Below, one piece after another: positions 29,770-41,645 of a stretch of DNA of 64,000 nucleotides (position 1 is its first letter; the number at the start of each line of letters is the position of its first letter). A program made the translations under genes and the position numbers. The notes under the pieces were generated by a model, which did no database searches, was not told where the DNA came from, and saw nothing but the letters and a program-made list of their open reading frames with translations. The stretch covers positions 1 through 64,000 of the forward strand of contig NZ_CP093281.1 in NCBI RefSeq assembly GCF_026651855.1, given 5' to 3'. The stretch comes from Pseudomonas silvicola. Its GTDB lineage: Bacteria; Pseudomonadota; Gammaproteobacteria; Pseudomonadales; Pseudomonadaceae.

Positions 29770-32700
29770 TTGGCATCGTTAATCACGCATTCACCGGCGT
29801 ATCCTTTGGTGGCAGCTCAGCCCGGCATCTGGATCGCTGACGCTATTGCGCAGCAGCGCAATCAATTTACCGTGGCGCACTGGCGTGCTGCACGGCGACA
29901 TCAACCGCGCCGCCCTGGACAGCGCCATCCGCCAGACGATGGCGGAAGCCGATACGGTGCAGGCACGCTTTGGCCTCGATGAAAACGGGAATCCCGCGCA
30001 ATGGTTTGGCGCGCAGACACCGGTGCTGCCGGAGTGGCATGACTTCAGCCAGCGCGCGGACGCCACCGGTCAGGCGCATAAACTGATGCAGGCCGATCTG
30101 CGCGCCGAACTGGCGGCCGACGGTGATAAGCCGCTGTATCGCCACGTGATAATGCGCGTGGGTGATGGCAGCTGGTGGTGGTATCAGCGATATCACCATC
30201 TGCTGGTTGATGGCTTCAGTTTCGAAGCGCTGACGCAGCGCGTGGCGGCCATCTATGCCGAACTGTGCCGTGGCGAGGAACCCTCACTTTCACCCTTCAC
30301 GCCGTTTAGCGAGGTGATTGATGAGTATCAGCATTGGGAAGTATCCCCGGCGTTTGCCCGTTCCGCCAGCCACTGGCAGACCTATGCGGCTGAACTACCC
30401 GAAACTTTAACGCTCTCCAGTGAAAGCGTAACGGATGCTGGCGATCGTCCGATCAGCTGCCACGTCGCGCTGCCGGAGTTGACAACGTTGCGCCAGCGTG
30501 GCGTTCCACGATTGCAGCGAAGGCGATATTGTCAGTGCCCTGCTGGTGGCTTATCTGGCGCGCATTAGCGACAACTCGCGCTTAGCGATTGGCTTTCCGT
30601 TTATGCGCCGCATGGGCTCGGCGGCACTGACGGCGTTGGGGCCGGTGGTCAACGTGCTGCCGCTGATCTTCGACATCCCTCATCACTGATTTAGCCGCGC
30701 TGGTGCAGCAGGTACAGGCGGAAATCCGCAAAGCACGCCGTCATCAGCGCTATGAAGCAGAGCAACTGCGTCGCGATCTGGGTTTGGTCGGCAGCAGCCA
30801 ACAGCTTTACGGGCCGGTGATCAACGTCAAGGTCTACCATGATGATCTGCAATTCGATGGCATTCCGGCGGCGACCCACACCTTAGCCATGGGCCCGGTC
30901 GACGATATCGAGTTTGAAGTGGGCTTCCGTGATGGCGCATTGCAGTTAACGCTGGTGGCTAACCCAACGCGCTACGACGCACAAATGTTACAGCGTCACG
31001 CTGATCGCATTCATCATCTGCTCACGCAGTTCGCAGCACAACCCGAAACCACTCTGGATACGCTGTCTATCATTGCTCCAGATGAACTGGATGATTTGCA
31101 ACGCTGGTCTACTGGCCCGGAATTTACCCCGCCAGCGGGGGCGACCACCATCGTGGATATGCTGCTGCAACGCACGGCACAAAGCGCTGAGCTGACGGCA
31201 GCCGTCTGCGGCACACAGTCACTAACGTATCGCCGCTGACCGACCGCGCCATGCAACTGGCACACGTACTTATTGCGCGTGGTTTGAGCCGACGACGTGG
31301 TAGCGATTGGTATTCCGCGCTCGGTGGATTCGCTGGTCGCCATCTTTGGTGTGCTGGCGAGCGGCGCGGCCTATGCCGCTGGATCTTGACTACCCACGCG
31401 AACGTCTGGCACTGATGTGTGACGATGCGCAACCCGCATTATTGCTGACTCACTCCACGACACTGGCGCAGATGCCGGCCCTTTCCGCACTGTGCATCGA
31501 TCAGCTGGCGAGCGAACTGGCGGCACAGCCGACCAGCGTACCGAGCACCCTGCTGTGCGGTGACGATCTCGCCTATATGATCTACACCTCCGGATCCACC
31601 GGCAGGCCAAAAGGGGTAATGAGCACGCACCAGGGGCTGTTGAATCTGTTCCTGTCACACCGCGAGCATCTGTTTGGACCGGCGATTGACCGTTTCCACG
31701 CCAGCACCCCGCGCCGCATGCGCGCCGGTCATACGGCGTCATTTTCGTTCGACTCCTCATGGGAACCGCTGTTCTGCATGCTGATGGGCTGCGAGCTGAA
31801 TATCTTCGACGAAGAACTGCGCCGCGATGCCTGGGGTTTGATTCAGCAGATGAACGCGGTGCCGGTCGATCTGCTGGACATCACGCCGTCATTCTTCTCT
31901 CAGATGATCGACAGCGGGTTGCTGGAGGCGGAAAACCACCGCCCTGCGTTTGTCATGATTGGCGGTGAAGCGGCCACGCCGACGTTGTGGAAACTGATGC
32001 AGCAACAGCAGCAGATGGAAATCCACAATTACTACGGGCCGTCTGAGTACACCATTGATACCCTCGGTGCCAGCGTGCTGGCTTCCCCGCAGCCGGTGAT
32101 TGGTCGCCCGGTGGGCAACAGCCAGGTTTATCTGCTCGACAGCCAGTTGCGTCCAGTGCCGATTGGCTGCACCGGCGAACTCTATATTTCTGGAACCGGC
32201 ATCGCGCGCGGCTATCTGCGCCGCCCGGATCTGACAGCCGCCCGCTTTGTGGCTAACCCCTTCCGCGAAGGCGAGGTGATGTATCGCAGCGGCGATGTGA
32301 TGCGCTGGCGTCAGGATGGTCAACTGGCGTTTATCGGACGCGTGGATCACCAGATCAAAGTGCGCGGGTTCCGCGTCGAACTGGGTGAAATTGAAAACGC
32401 GCTGGTGGCGCTGCCCGAAGTGAGTACCGCTGTGGTGATTGCCGAAGTGATTGGCGCCACGCACCGTTTGATTGGCTACTGCTCAGTGCAGGATGATGTC
32501 CTGCGCGCCGATCCGCAACTTAGCAACCGCTTGCTGGCGCAGTTGGGTAGCCAGTTGCCGGACTATATGCTGCCAGCCGTGCTGATGGTGCTGGATGACC
32601 TACCACTGAATGTGAATGGCAAAATAGACCGCCAGGCTCTGCCGAAACCACAGCAGGCTCAGCAACAGCAAAGCCGCGCGGCTCGCACCCCACAAGAAAC

Positions 32701-35700
32701 GTTGATTTGTCAGGCGATGGCCAGCCTGCTCGGATTGGAAAGCGTCGGCGCAGAAGATGATTTCTTCTCGCTGGGCGGTGATAGTATTTCGGCAATGGGC
32801 CTCAGCACCGCCGCCCGCCGTGCCGGATACCTGCTGCGCCCACGTGACATTTTTGCCCAGCGCACCGCCGCACGTATGGCGCAGATCTCGCCCCGCTAAC
32901 GCAACACACTCAACATGCTCGCGTGTCGCAACAGGGCGCGATTGGTGGTCTGCCGATTCTGCACTGGTTCCATGCGCAGGCAGGAATTAACGCGCGCTTC
33001 GCTCACGGCGTGCTGCTATCGGTGCCACCTGAGCTGCAACTTTCGCAGCTGGAACAATTGATTGAGCAACTCGCCAGCGCGCATCGGCACTCAACGCTTT
33101 TACGCGTAATACACTTTGGTGGTGGGCGAACCGCTGCCTGCGCGTCCTGCACGTTGTCGTGTTATCGAAGTGCAAGCGCGTGACCAGGCCGCAGACCAGG
33201 CCTTCCGTGAGGATGCAGCACGCCTTGATCCGGCAGCAGGATCGTTGCTACAGGCAACCCTGCTACAGACACAAGGTGCAAGCTGCGGATTGGTGTTAAC
33301 GCTGCACCATCTGGTGGTGGATGGCGTGTCATGGCGAGTATTACTGGATGAACTGCAACAGGCCGGTGATGCACTGCTAAGCGGTACACCGATCACCTTG
33401 CCAGCCGAAGAGACCTCGCTGCATGACTGGTCCGCTACGCTGCTGGCCAACCTGGCGTCACGCGCCAGCGAGATGCCGTTCTGGCAACGCATGCTGGAAC
33501 AGCCGCTGCCGGCGCTGGGTGAGCGTGCCTTAATCGGTAACGAACGTGCCTTGTATCAACGCACCCTGCTGGATGCAGCCACCAGCTCTGCCTTGCTGAA
33601 TACCCTGCCACAGCAGTTCCGCGCCACCAGCGAAGAATTACTGCTCACCCTGCTCTCGCTGGCGCTGCGCAGCATGAACGGCAGTGCATTACAACGCGTA
33701 ACGCTGGAATCCCATGGCCGTGCCGAGTTACACGATCATCAGGATCTGGCGCGAACCGTAGGCTGGCTGACAGCAGAATTCCCTCTGCTGGTCGCCCTGC
33801 CCGATGCGGCCGCCCTGAATGACAGCGTGCGCGCGGTGAAATCCGCGCTACGTGCCGTGCCGGATCGCGGTATCGGTTACGCCAGCTAGCGCTGGCTGGA
33901 TGCCACCGTGGCATTACGTTGGCGAAACTGGCCGCCGACCATGCGCCACAGGTGCTGTTCAATTATCTCGGCCGCTTCACGCAATCCGCCGGTCACTGGC
34001 AGCCTCAGCGTACCGCGCAGCAGTTCCGCGACACTTTGCGGTGATTCAGGACGATGCCATGCCGTTACAGCACGCACTGGAACTCAACGTGTTTGTTGAT
34101 GACCAGCAGCTGGCGCTGAACTGGAGCTGGGCGGAGGGCGTCTTACATGCCGATCCAGATTCAGCAACTGCATCAGGCCATCGCTCTGGGTGCGCAACAG
34201 CTTTACCACTTCGCAGAGCAACAGCCACAACAGGCCGCCAACACGCGCTGGTCGCTGCGGAAATCAATCTTGAAGGCGTTGATGATGCGCTGCTGCAACG
34301 ATTGCGCGCGTCACGGGGCCTTTAGCCACGTCTTGCCGCTGCTGCCCTTGCAGAAGGGATTACTGTTCCACGCGCAGACCAGTGGCGCGCAAGGCAGCTA
34401 TAACTCACTGACGCGATTAACCCTCAGCGGTGATGTGTCGGTAGCATCGGTGCAGCAGGCGCTTAACCAGGTGTTGCAGCGCCATCCGCAGCTCGCTGCC
34501 CAATTTGACAGCGAACTCAGTCTGCAACCCTTGCAGTTGCTGCCGGAAGGCGATCTGCATTGGCCGCTACAGATTCTGGAAGTCGAGGATATTGAAGCCG
34601 CTGAACATCAGGCGCTGTCACAGGATCTGTTCCGGCAGCCGGTGATGTTGCAGGCGACGCTGATCCGCATCGCCATGAAGCACGCTGGACGCTGCTGCTT
34701 AATGCGCATCATCTGGTGGTGGATGGCTGGTCAACGCCGGTGATTTTAAACGATTTACTTAGCGCATTGCGTCAACAGCCGCTGGCCGCCAACGCACCCA
34801 TTATGCCGACATCGTGCGCCAGCAGCCAGCGTGATGAGCATCAGGCTCGCCAGCAGTGGCAAGAATGTCTGCGCGACGTGCGGCCCACATTGCTGTATCC
34901 CAATGCCGCCGAGTGCTGTTCAGGAAAAACGCATTACGCTGGACGCCACGCTGGAGCGCGAACTCTATGCGCTGTGCCGCACTCGCGGATTGACCCTCAA
35001 CACCGTGATGCAGGGCCTGTGGGGCATGATGTTGTCGATTGCCAGTGGTCAGCAGGATGTGGTGTTTGGCGCGCCGGTTTCAGGTCGTTTCGGCCAGATT
35101 GAAGGATCGATCAACATGTTGGTCTGTTCCAGTAACACGCTGCCGGTGCGCGTGCGGTTTGATACTCAACGCCCGTTGCTGGAGCAGTTAGCTGCGCACC
35201 AAAATCGTCAGATCAGCAGTCGTGATTGCCTTGGACTGGCTGAAATCCAACAGCTGGCGGGTGCGGGTACGCTATTTGATACCCTGCTGGTGGTGGAGAA
35301 CTATCCTGATAATCAGACATTACTCGACGCCAACGCGAAGGTGCGCTGCGACGCGATCCACAACCGCGGCTATACCCACTACCCGTTAACGCTGCTGGTG
35401 CTGCCGGGTGAACAGTTGACGCTATTAATGGAATACCGCGCTTGCGTCACCGATGCCGACCGTCTGGCTGAACGCCTGTTGCTGCTGTTACAGCAGCTGG
35501 TGACCACACCGGATCTGCCGTTAACGCAGTGGCGTTTGCAAACCCTCGCCGAGCAATCGCTGCTCGAGTGGGTCAATAACACCGGCGTGCAGCTGGAAAA
35601 TGAAACCCTACAACAAGCCATCGCCCAGCAAGCCGCACGCACACCGGACGCGCTGGCGCTGTGTGATGTTGAGCATCAGCTCAGCTACCGCGAGATGCAG

Positions 35701-38122
35701 CGTCAGGCCACATTGCTGGCCGATCGACTGATCGAAGCGGGCGTGATGCCAGGCGATATCGTTGCCGTTGCCTTGCCGCGTTCGGTTCGTCTGAGTATTG
35801 CTCTCACTGCCATCTTGCAGGCGGGCGCAGCCTGGTTACCGCTGGATATTGGCTATCCCGATGAACGTCTGGCGTACATGGTGGACGTGCACGACCGTGG
35901 GTGGTGATCACCGAGTCGGCGCTGGAAAATCGTTTTGCTGGCTTTGGCACTCTGATGATGTTCGATCGCCTTGCCAGCGCACAGACTGTGGCACGTCATC
36001 CATTGCCTACACCCGACGCGCAGCGACCGGCTTATGTGCTTTACACCTCAGGTTCGACCGGCAAGCCAAAAGGTGTGGTGGTCAATCAGCGCGCCATCGT
36101 TAACCGCTTGCGCTGGATGCAAGCCAGCTATCCATTGCGTAGCGACGACGTGGTGTTGCAGAAAACACCGTGCAGCTTTGATGTTTCGGTATGGGAGTTT
36201 TTCTGGCCGTTAATGACCGGCGCACAGCTGATGATGGCGCCGCAGGATGCCCATCGCGATCCACAGGCGTTGTGGCAGTTGATTGACGATTACCAGGTCA
36301 CCACCCTGCACTTCGTTCCGTCGATGCTGGCCGCCTTTGTCGGGCATGTCAGTACGCACACCGATCGTGCCTGCGCTTCACTGCGCCGCGTATTTTGCAG
36401 CGGAGAAGCGCTGGCCTGCGATCTGGCGCGCAGCTATCAGCAGGTGATCGCCGCTCCGCTGCATAATCTGTACGGCCCGACCGAAGCCGCCGTGGATGTC
36501 ACATGGCAACCCGCCAGCGGTAGCGCGCTCGAAGGCCTGAATGGCCCCGGCGTGCCGATTGGTCGTCCGGTGTGGAACACCCAACTGCATATCCTCGATA
36601 ACCTGCTGCGCCCGGTGCCAGTCGGCGTGCCGGGCGATCTCTATCTCAGCGGCATCCAGCTGGCAGATGGCTATTTGCATCGCGCTGATCTTACCGCGCA
36701 GCGCTTTATTGCCGCTCCGTTTGCTGATGGCGAACGTATGTACCGCACCGGTGATATCGCCTGCTGGCGTGAGGATGGCGCCGTAGAGTATCTGGGGCGC
36801 AGCGACGATCAGTTAAAGATGCGCGGACAACGTATCGAACCGGGTGAAATTGAGCAGGCGCTGGTGGCATTGCCGGGCGTGGCGCAGGCAGTCGTGGCTG
36901 CGCGCAATTTGACACAACAGGCGGCGGCGGGCGTCGATAATCGCCAGCTGCTCGGCTGGCTGGTGGCTCAGCCTGGCGTGGCACTGGACATCGAACAGGT
37001 AAAACAGCAGTTGAGCACTCGCCTGCCCGCCCACATGCAGCCGGTGAGCTATTTGCTGCTGGACGTTGCCCCTCAGCGCTAACGGCAAACTGGATCGTAA
37101 AGCGTTGCCGTTGCCGCAACGCAGCACGCAGGCTGGCCGTCTGCCGGAAACGCCTCACGAGCAGATGCTGGCAGAACTGTTCCAGCAGCTACTGGGATGT
37201 GAGCAGGTGTATGCCGACGATGATTTCTTTGCGTTGGGCGGTCATTCCCTGCTGGCGATGCGACTGGCAGCAGAAATGCGCCGCCGTGTAGCGCAGCCGG
37301 TGAGTGTCGGACAGATCATCGCCGCACGCAGCGTGGAGAAACTGGCAGCGCTGTTGTCAGGCGATGCCAGCGACAGCAGCGGCAACGGGGAACTGCTGCC
37401 ACTGCGTGCCGGTCAGGGGCCGACGCTGTTCTGCATCCATCCGGCATCAGGGTTCGCCTGGCAGTACAGCGCGCTGCTGCACTATCTCGACGGCGATTTC
37501 CCGATTGTGGGGCTGCAATCACCGCGCCCGGCGGGTGTTATCGCAGCCTGTACAAGTCTAGAAGCCATGTGCGATCGCCATCTGGCTGTGATTCGCGAGC
37601 AGCAGCCGCATGGGCCTTATTTCCTGCTGGGCTACTCACTGGGCGGCACGCTGGCACAAGGCATTGCGGCGCGTCTGCAGGCCAATGGCGAAAGCGTGGC
37701 CTTCCTTGGTCTGCTGGATACTTACCCGGCCGAAGGACAGGACTGGCGCACGCCCGATGCTGAAGAGGCGGAGCAGGAAGTGGCGCGGGAACAGGCCGAG
37801 TTTATAGCTGCTACTGAGGAATGCGGGCGTCCTGTTACGTGCCGAGAAAGCCGCGATGTTTAGCACCATCGTCGCCAACTACAAGGACGCAGTCGCCCGG
37901 CTGGCGGAAGCGCGTACGCCGCGTTATGCCGGTAAAGCCACGCTGTTTATGGCAGAGAAAACTTTGCCTGCCGACATGGATGTGCCTGCAACCTGGAAAC
38001 CGTTTGTTTCAGACCTGGAAATCTGGCCGCTGGATTGCGAGCACGCTGACATTTTGTCTGCCACCTCGCTGAAAGTGCTGGGTCCGCTGATCAATCGTTT
38101 GTTATCTGAGAGTCGCTCATAA
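29770..38122 (+). CDS. Two-module catechol-siderophore NRPS, C-A-T-E-C-A-T-TE (chrysobactin/CbsF-type; frameshifted)
   Basis: About 2,780 residues. C1 (29790-31110): PLVAAQPGIWIAD, active site YHHLLVDGFSF. A1 (31130-32640): IYTSGSTGRPKG, FSFDSSWEPLF, NYYGPSEYTID, NGKIDRQ. T1 (32680-32895): FFSLGGDSIS. E (32930-34240): HHLVVDGVSWR, RTVGWLTAEFP, LFNYLGRF. C2 (34270-35590): NAHHLVVDGWS. A2 (35600-37130): YTSGSTGKPKG, FDVSVWEFFWP, NLYGPTEAAVDV. T2 (37140-37370): FFALGGHSLLAM. TE (37410-38122): GYSLGGTLAQG with the nucleophile Ser. A2 and TE closely follow E. coli EntF; the serine code DVWHFSLVDK is intact. A1 reads D-S-W-D-M-G-Y-I-D-K by my alignment; the acidic fourth position fits a cationic amino acid. 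The E domain makes the first residue D. The predicted product is DHB-D-(Lys/Arg/Orn)-L-Ser, possibly trimerised by TE. At least 15 indels break the frame. Confidence 0.88.
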
Positions 38123-38147
38123 CACCCGGCCTTTGGCCACTTAATGT

Positions 38148-38175
38148 GGGCGCACTGATGTGCGCCCCTGCTCGT
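38148..38175 (+). terminator. Stem-loop after the NRPS gene
   Basis: GGGCGCAC, loop TGAT, GTGCGCCC form a perfect 8-bp stem followed by CTGCTCGTTTT. It lies 26 bases past the NRPS stop and before the exporter gene, so it may be a partial terminator or a processing site within the operon. Confidence 0.6.
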
Positions 38176-38192
38176 TTTAACAATGGATATTT

Positions 38193-39441
38193 ATGGCTAA
38201 GCCTTCAATTTTCTTGATTTCAGCCTGCTGAAAAACAACTTGCCGCGTTTCGCGCTATCTTCTGCGCCCGCATGCTATCCGTATTTGCGCTGGGCATGCT
38301 GGCAGTGGGCGTACCGATCCAGATTCAGGCCATGACCGGCTCGACCTTACAGGTTGGCGTGGCCGTGATGTGATGGTATCGGCATGTTTATTGGCCTGCT
38401 GCTCGGGGGCGTGCTGGCAGATCGTTATGATCGCCGCAAGCTGATTCTGTTCGCGCGCGGCACCTGTGGTATCGGTTTTGTGCTGCTAAGCCTGAACGCG
38501 TTTAGTCCTGCCCCTTCATTGTGGGCGCTCTATTTCCTCGCCTTCTGGGATGGTTTTGGTGCGCTGGGCATGACGGCGCTGATGGCGGTGATTCCGCTGA
38601 TTGTAGGACGCGAGCATCTGGCGGAGGCCGGTGCGTTGAGCATGTTAACCGTGCGACTGGGGGCGATCTTGTCTCCGGCGCTGGGTGGCATGATCATCGT
38701 GGCGGCGGGCGTCGGCTGGGCCTTTGCCGTGGCCGCCATCGGCACGCTGGCGACGCTGATCCCGCTGGTGCGGTTGCCCGCGATGAAACCGGAGCAGCAG
38801 GAGCCTGAACACCCTTTGCGCGCGCTCGCCAGCGGCATTCAGTTTGTCTGCCGGCATAATGTGGTGGGTGCGGCCGTACTGGTCGGCTTGCTGCTCAGTA
38901 TGGTGGGCGCGGTGCGCATCCTGTTCCCGGCACTGGCGCAAACGTGGCAGGTTGATGCTTCGGCGCTCGGGCTGATGTATTCCGCCGTGCCGCTGGGTGC
39001 GATGATCGGCGCATTCACCAGCGGCTGGGTGCGACAGTTGTCACGACCTGGTCTGGTGTTGCTTGTGAGTGCACTGGCTGCCTTTGGTTGCATCGCTTCT
39101 TTGGGGCTGTATAGCCAACTGATTCCGGCGTTGCTGGCATTGGTGGCTTATGGCTACAGCAATGCTATCCTTCCCTGCAGTTTATTTTGATTCAGCACCA
39201 TACGCCGGACGCTTTGCTGGGCCGAGTCAACAGTTTGGGCACCGCGCAGGATGTGAGCGGGGATTCGTTGGGTGCTTTAGGACTCGGCGCATTGGCGCGT
39301 GCATTGAGCGCGCTCAACAGCGTGCTGTGGTTCGGCGGCGTGGCGGCGAGTTTATTGCTGCTGATCGCGCTGGCCGCACGCGGTTTGCGCTCGGCACAGC
39401 TGCAGCAAGAACCACCGGCCACTGAGCAAGCCGCGGCTTAG
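38193..39441 (+). CDS. entS: EntS-type MFS siderophore exporter (frameshifted)
   Basis: [55 protein letters not shown], then [134 protein letters not shown] and, after a break near 39187, [30 protein letters not shown] follow. These blocks match EntS along its 415 residues. It exports the finished catechol siderophore across the inner membrane. Breaks near 38225, 38372 and 39185. Its stop overlaps that of the convergent binding protein. Confidence 0.9.
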
Positions 39442-40406
39442 TGTACGAACTGCCGCTCAATACTGCTGAGCATATTGCTGGCACTGTAGTAATCGAGGCG
39501 GAAGGTATCGTTACCCATGGCAAAAATGTCGTGATGCTGCACAGCGGGTAAATGCGCGAGGAACGGATTCTTCGCCACCTGCGGTACCGTTTTTCATCGG
39601 CGGCGAACAGCAGCAGCGTATTGCCGGTGACGCCATCCGCCATGGTCTCGCCGTTGAGTTGGATGATGTCGTTGCGTTTGCCCATGCTGGTACTGCCCTG
39701 CAAGTTGGCAGGCGGCATCGCCAGCGTGAAGCCCAACGCTTTCAGCAACTCTCCCTGTGCCGAAGCCGGCGTCCACACATTCATGCCCCGCCCATCTTCG
39801 TAATAGACAATCGCCGAGGTGGGCTGTGGCGGCAGGGTAATTTTGCTGCGCAGTGTCTCGACGCGTTGGTCAAACTGCGCGATTGCCTGTTTCGCCTCTG
39901 CTTCGTGACCGGTGATATTGCCAAGCTGCAACGCCAGCGCCTGCCAGCTCTTATCGCCGTAATCAACCACCAGCACGGGCGCGATGGTTTTCAGCTGATC
40001 GTAGAGTTTCAGCGCAGAGTCCCCACCGGTCGCCGCGATAACGATCAGGTCTGGTGCCTCCGCGGCTATCGCTTCCGCGTTGGGCTGGGAAACATAGAGC
40101 GGCTTGACGTGACGTGCTTTGGCGACCTCCCCCCACTGGGTAAAGAAGCCCTGGCATCGGACACACTGCTGTTGCGACTGGTGGCGCCAGACCCAATCAG
40201 CGGCGCGTTAATCGCCAGTAGGTGCCGCTCAACGTCACGCTGGTGAAACAATGCGCTGCGGTGGCTGCTGTAAGGTGAACGGGCCTTGCAGAGTGGGTAT
40301 GGTGCGAGGCCAGCTGGCTGAATCTTCAGCGGCGGTAGCCTGGTTAAACACGGAAATGAGGCAGAAGAGTAAAGCCAGAACGGGCCAGACGCATCAGGTT
40401 ATCCAT
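39438..40406 (-). CDS. FepB-like periplasmic ferric-siderophore binding protein (frameshifted)
   Basis: MDNLMRLARSGFTLL starts a signal peptide (LISVFNQATAA). Then come [154 protein letters not shown] and the end [33 protein letters not shown] follow. The [11 protein letters not shown] and TFRLDYYSA blocks are those of FepB. It captures the ferric catecholate in the periplasm for an ABC importer, whose genes are not in the window. About 320 residues. Breaks near 40230-40260, 40145, 39975 and 39590. Confidence 0.85.
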
Positions 40407-40418
40407 CACTTGATAATT

Positions 40419-40437
40419 GAGAATGGATATCATTATC
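40419..40437 (-). promoter_or_regulatory. Fur box upstream of the FepB-like gene
   Basis: GAGAATGGATATCATTATC matches the Fur consensus at 15 of 19 positions and lies 13 bases before the proposed start of the binding-protein gene, where a repressor would block transcription or early elongation. Confidence 0.7.
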
Positions 40438-40606
40438 AAAATAAGGATGGGGTGCAAGAGGATTTGGTGACCAGGGCTGAGGAAGGTTGCCGAGGAGTGG
40501 TTGAGGGTTGGTGATTGGTGAAATTTGATGCTGAAGTGCGGATGAAGATTTGGTCGTGCCGAATGGGCTAGTGGTTGCGTTCTGCGTCTCTGCAGGTTAG
40601 AGCATA

Positions 40607-40662
40607 AAAGGTGAAAGGTGAAAGGTGAAAGGTGAAAGGTGAAAGGTGAAAGGTGAAAGGTG
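40607..40662. repeat. Eight perfect tandem copies of the 7-mer AAAGGTG
   Basis: AAAGGTG is repeated eight times without mismatch over 56 bases, in the gap between the Fur-controlled binding-protein gene and the 3' end of the thiamin-precursor operon. Such short perfect arrays change length by slippage. The surrounding 250 bases hold no gene. Confidence 0.95.
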
Positions 40663-40704
40663 AAGTGTATTGCGGGCCAGCGAATTCAGCCAGCCCGCAA
40701 ACGG

Positions 40705-41636
40705 TTACTGCTCCAGCGAGTAGCGCTTCATCGGCGCCACATCTTTGATCAGCCCGTTGGCTTATATATTCACCAAACGCCTGGATACCTCTTTATCAAA
40801 GGTGGCGCTGTGCCCATCAAATAGCGGCAATGTCGCTTCCCAGGCCTGATTATTGAGTTTGGTGTTCAGCTCAGATACTGCTTAATAAACGCCTTCCAGG
40901 CTTCTTCCGGATGCGCACGCAACCACACCACACCCGCGTCCAGACCGCGTAAGAATGCCGGAATACGCTTGTCCTGGGCGGCGCTCTTGTTGTTCGCCAG
41001 AATGATCAGCTCATCATAAGCGGGCACACCATAATCTTCGGGTTTAAACACGACGGGCTTCGCGCCCTTATCCTGCAAATCGATCAGCTCGTAATTGCGG
41101 AAAATGGTCATCGCGCCATCGATTTTGTGCGTCAGCAGCGCCGAAGTGGAATCCATATTCAGGCTGATTAATTTCACCGAATTGACATCCACGCCCTGCG
41201 ATTTCAGCATATTGCGGATCGCCACATCTTCCGATCCTGGCACCGCGTAACCCAGCGTTTTACCCGCTAAATCTTTAAGCGAATGGATATCGCTGGACAC
41301 GGTGGTCAGCGTATTCAGCGGCTGACCAATCAGCGTGCCGACGCGGATCACCGGAACGTCTTTTTCCACCAGCGTGTAAAGCTGTGGCTGATAGCTGATC
41401 GCCAGATCGGCCTTGCCTGCCGCCAGCAGCAGCGGCACCGACGCCGAATCAGCCGGGGCGATCATCTCGACATCCAGCCCTTCCTTCTTGAAAGCGCCGC
41501 TGTAATGCGCGGCAAAAATGGCTGCATGGTTAGGGTTCACAAACCAGTCGAGCAGCAGGCGAACCTTCTGTTCGGCGTGTGCGCTGGTGGTTGCCAGCAG
41601 CAGCAAAGCGGTAATCGCGGTACGTAGGGTGTTCAA
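40705..41636 (-). CDS. thiY: ThiY-like pyrimidine-precursor (HMP/FAMP) ABC binding protein
   Basis: MNTLRTAITALLLLATTSAHAEQKVRLLLDWFVNPNHAAIFAAHYSGAFKKEGLDVEMIAPADSASVPLLLAAGKADLAISYQPQLYTLVEKDVPVIRVGTLIGQPLNTLT is the NMT1/ThiY pattern: LDWxxNPNHAxI, DPSxxPxLLAAGKADLAISYQPQ. After one shift near 40870 the tail is ELNTKLNNQAWEATLPLFDG and VAPMKRYSLEQ. About 310 residues with signal peptide. It would bind formylaminopyrimidine or HMP in the periplasm. It is the last gene of the riboswitch-controlled thiamin operon, 9 bases after the permease. A weak stem-loop (GCGGGC...GCCCGC, 40673-40698) follows the stop. Confidence 0.88.
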
Positions 41637-41645
41637 GGGACGTCC

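Noticed and set aside
29770-38122. Two separate NRPS genes or an enterobactin EntF
   Set aside because: Domains run on without a plausible stop, ribosome site and start between T1 and E or E and C2; the breaks are single-base shifts. The extra module and E domain exclude plain EntF.
40607-40662. CRISPR array
   Set aside because: The unit is 7 bases with no spacers; the same holds for the 9-bp repeat at 13397-13450. Both are simple tandem repeats.
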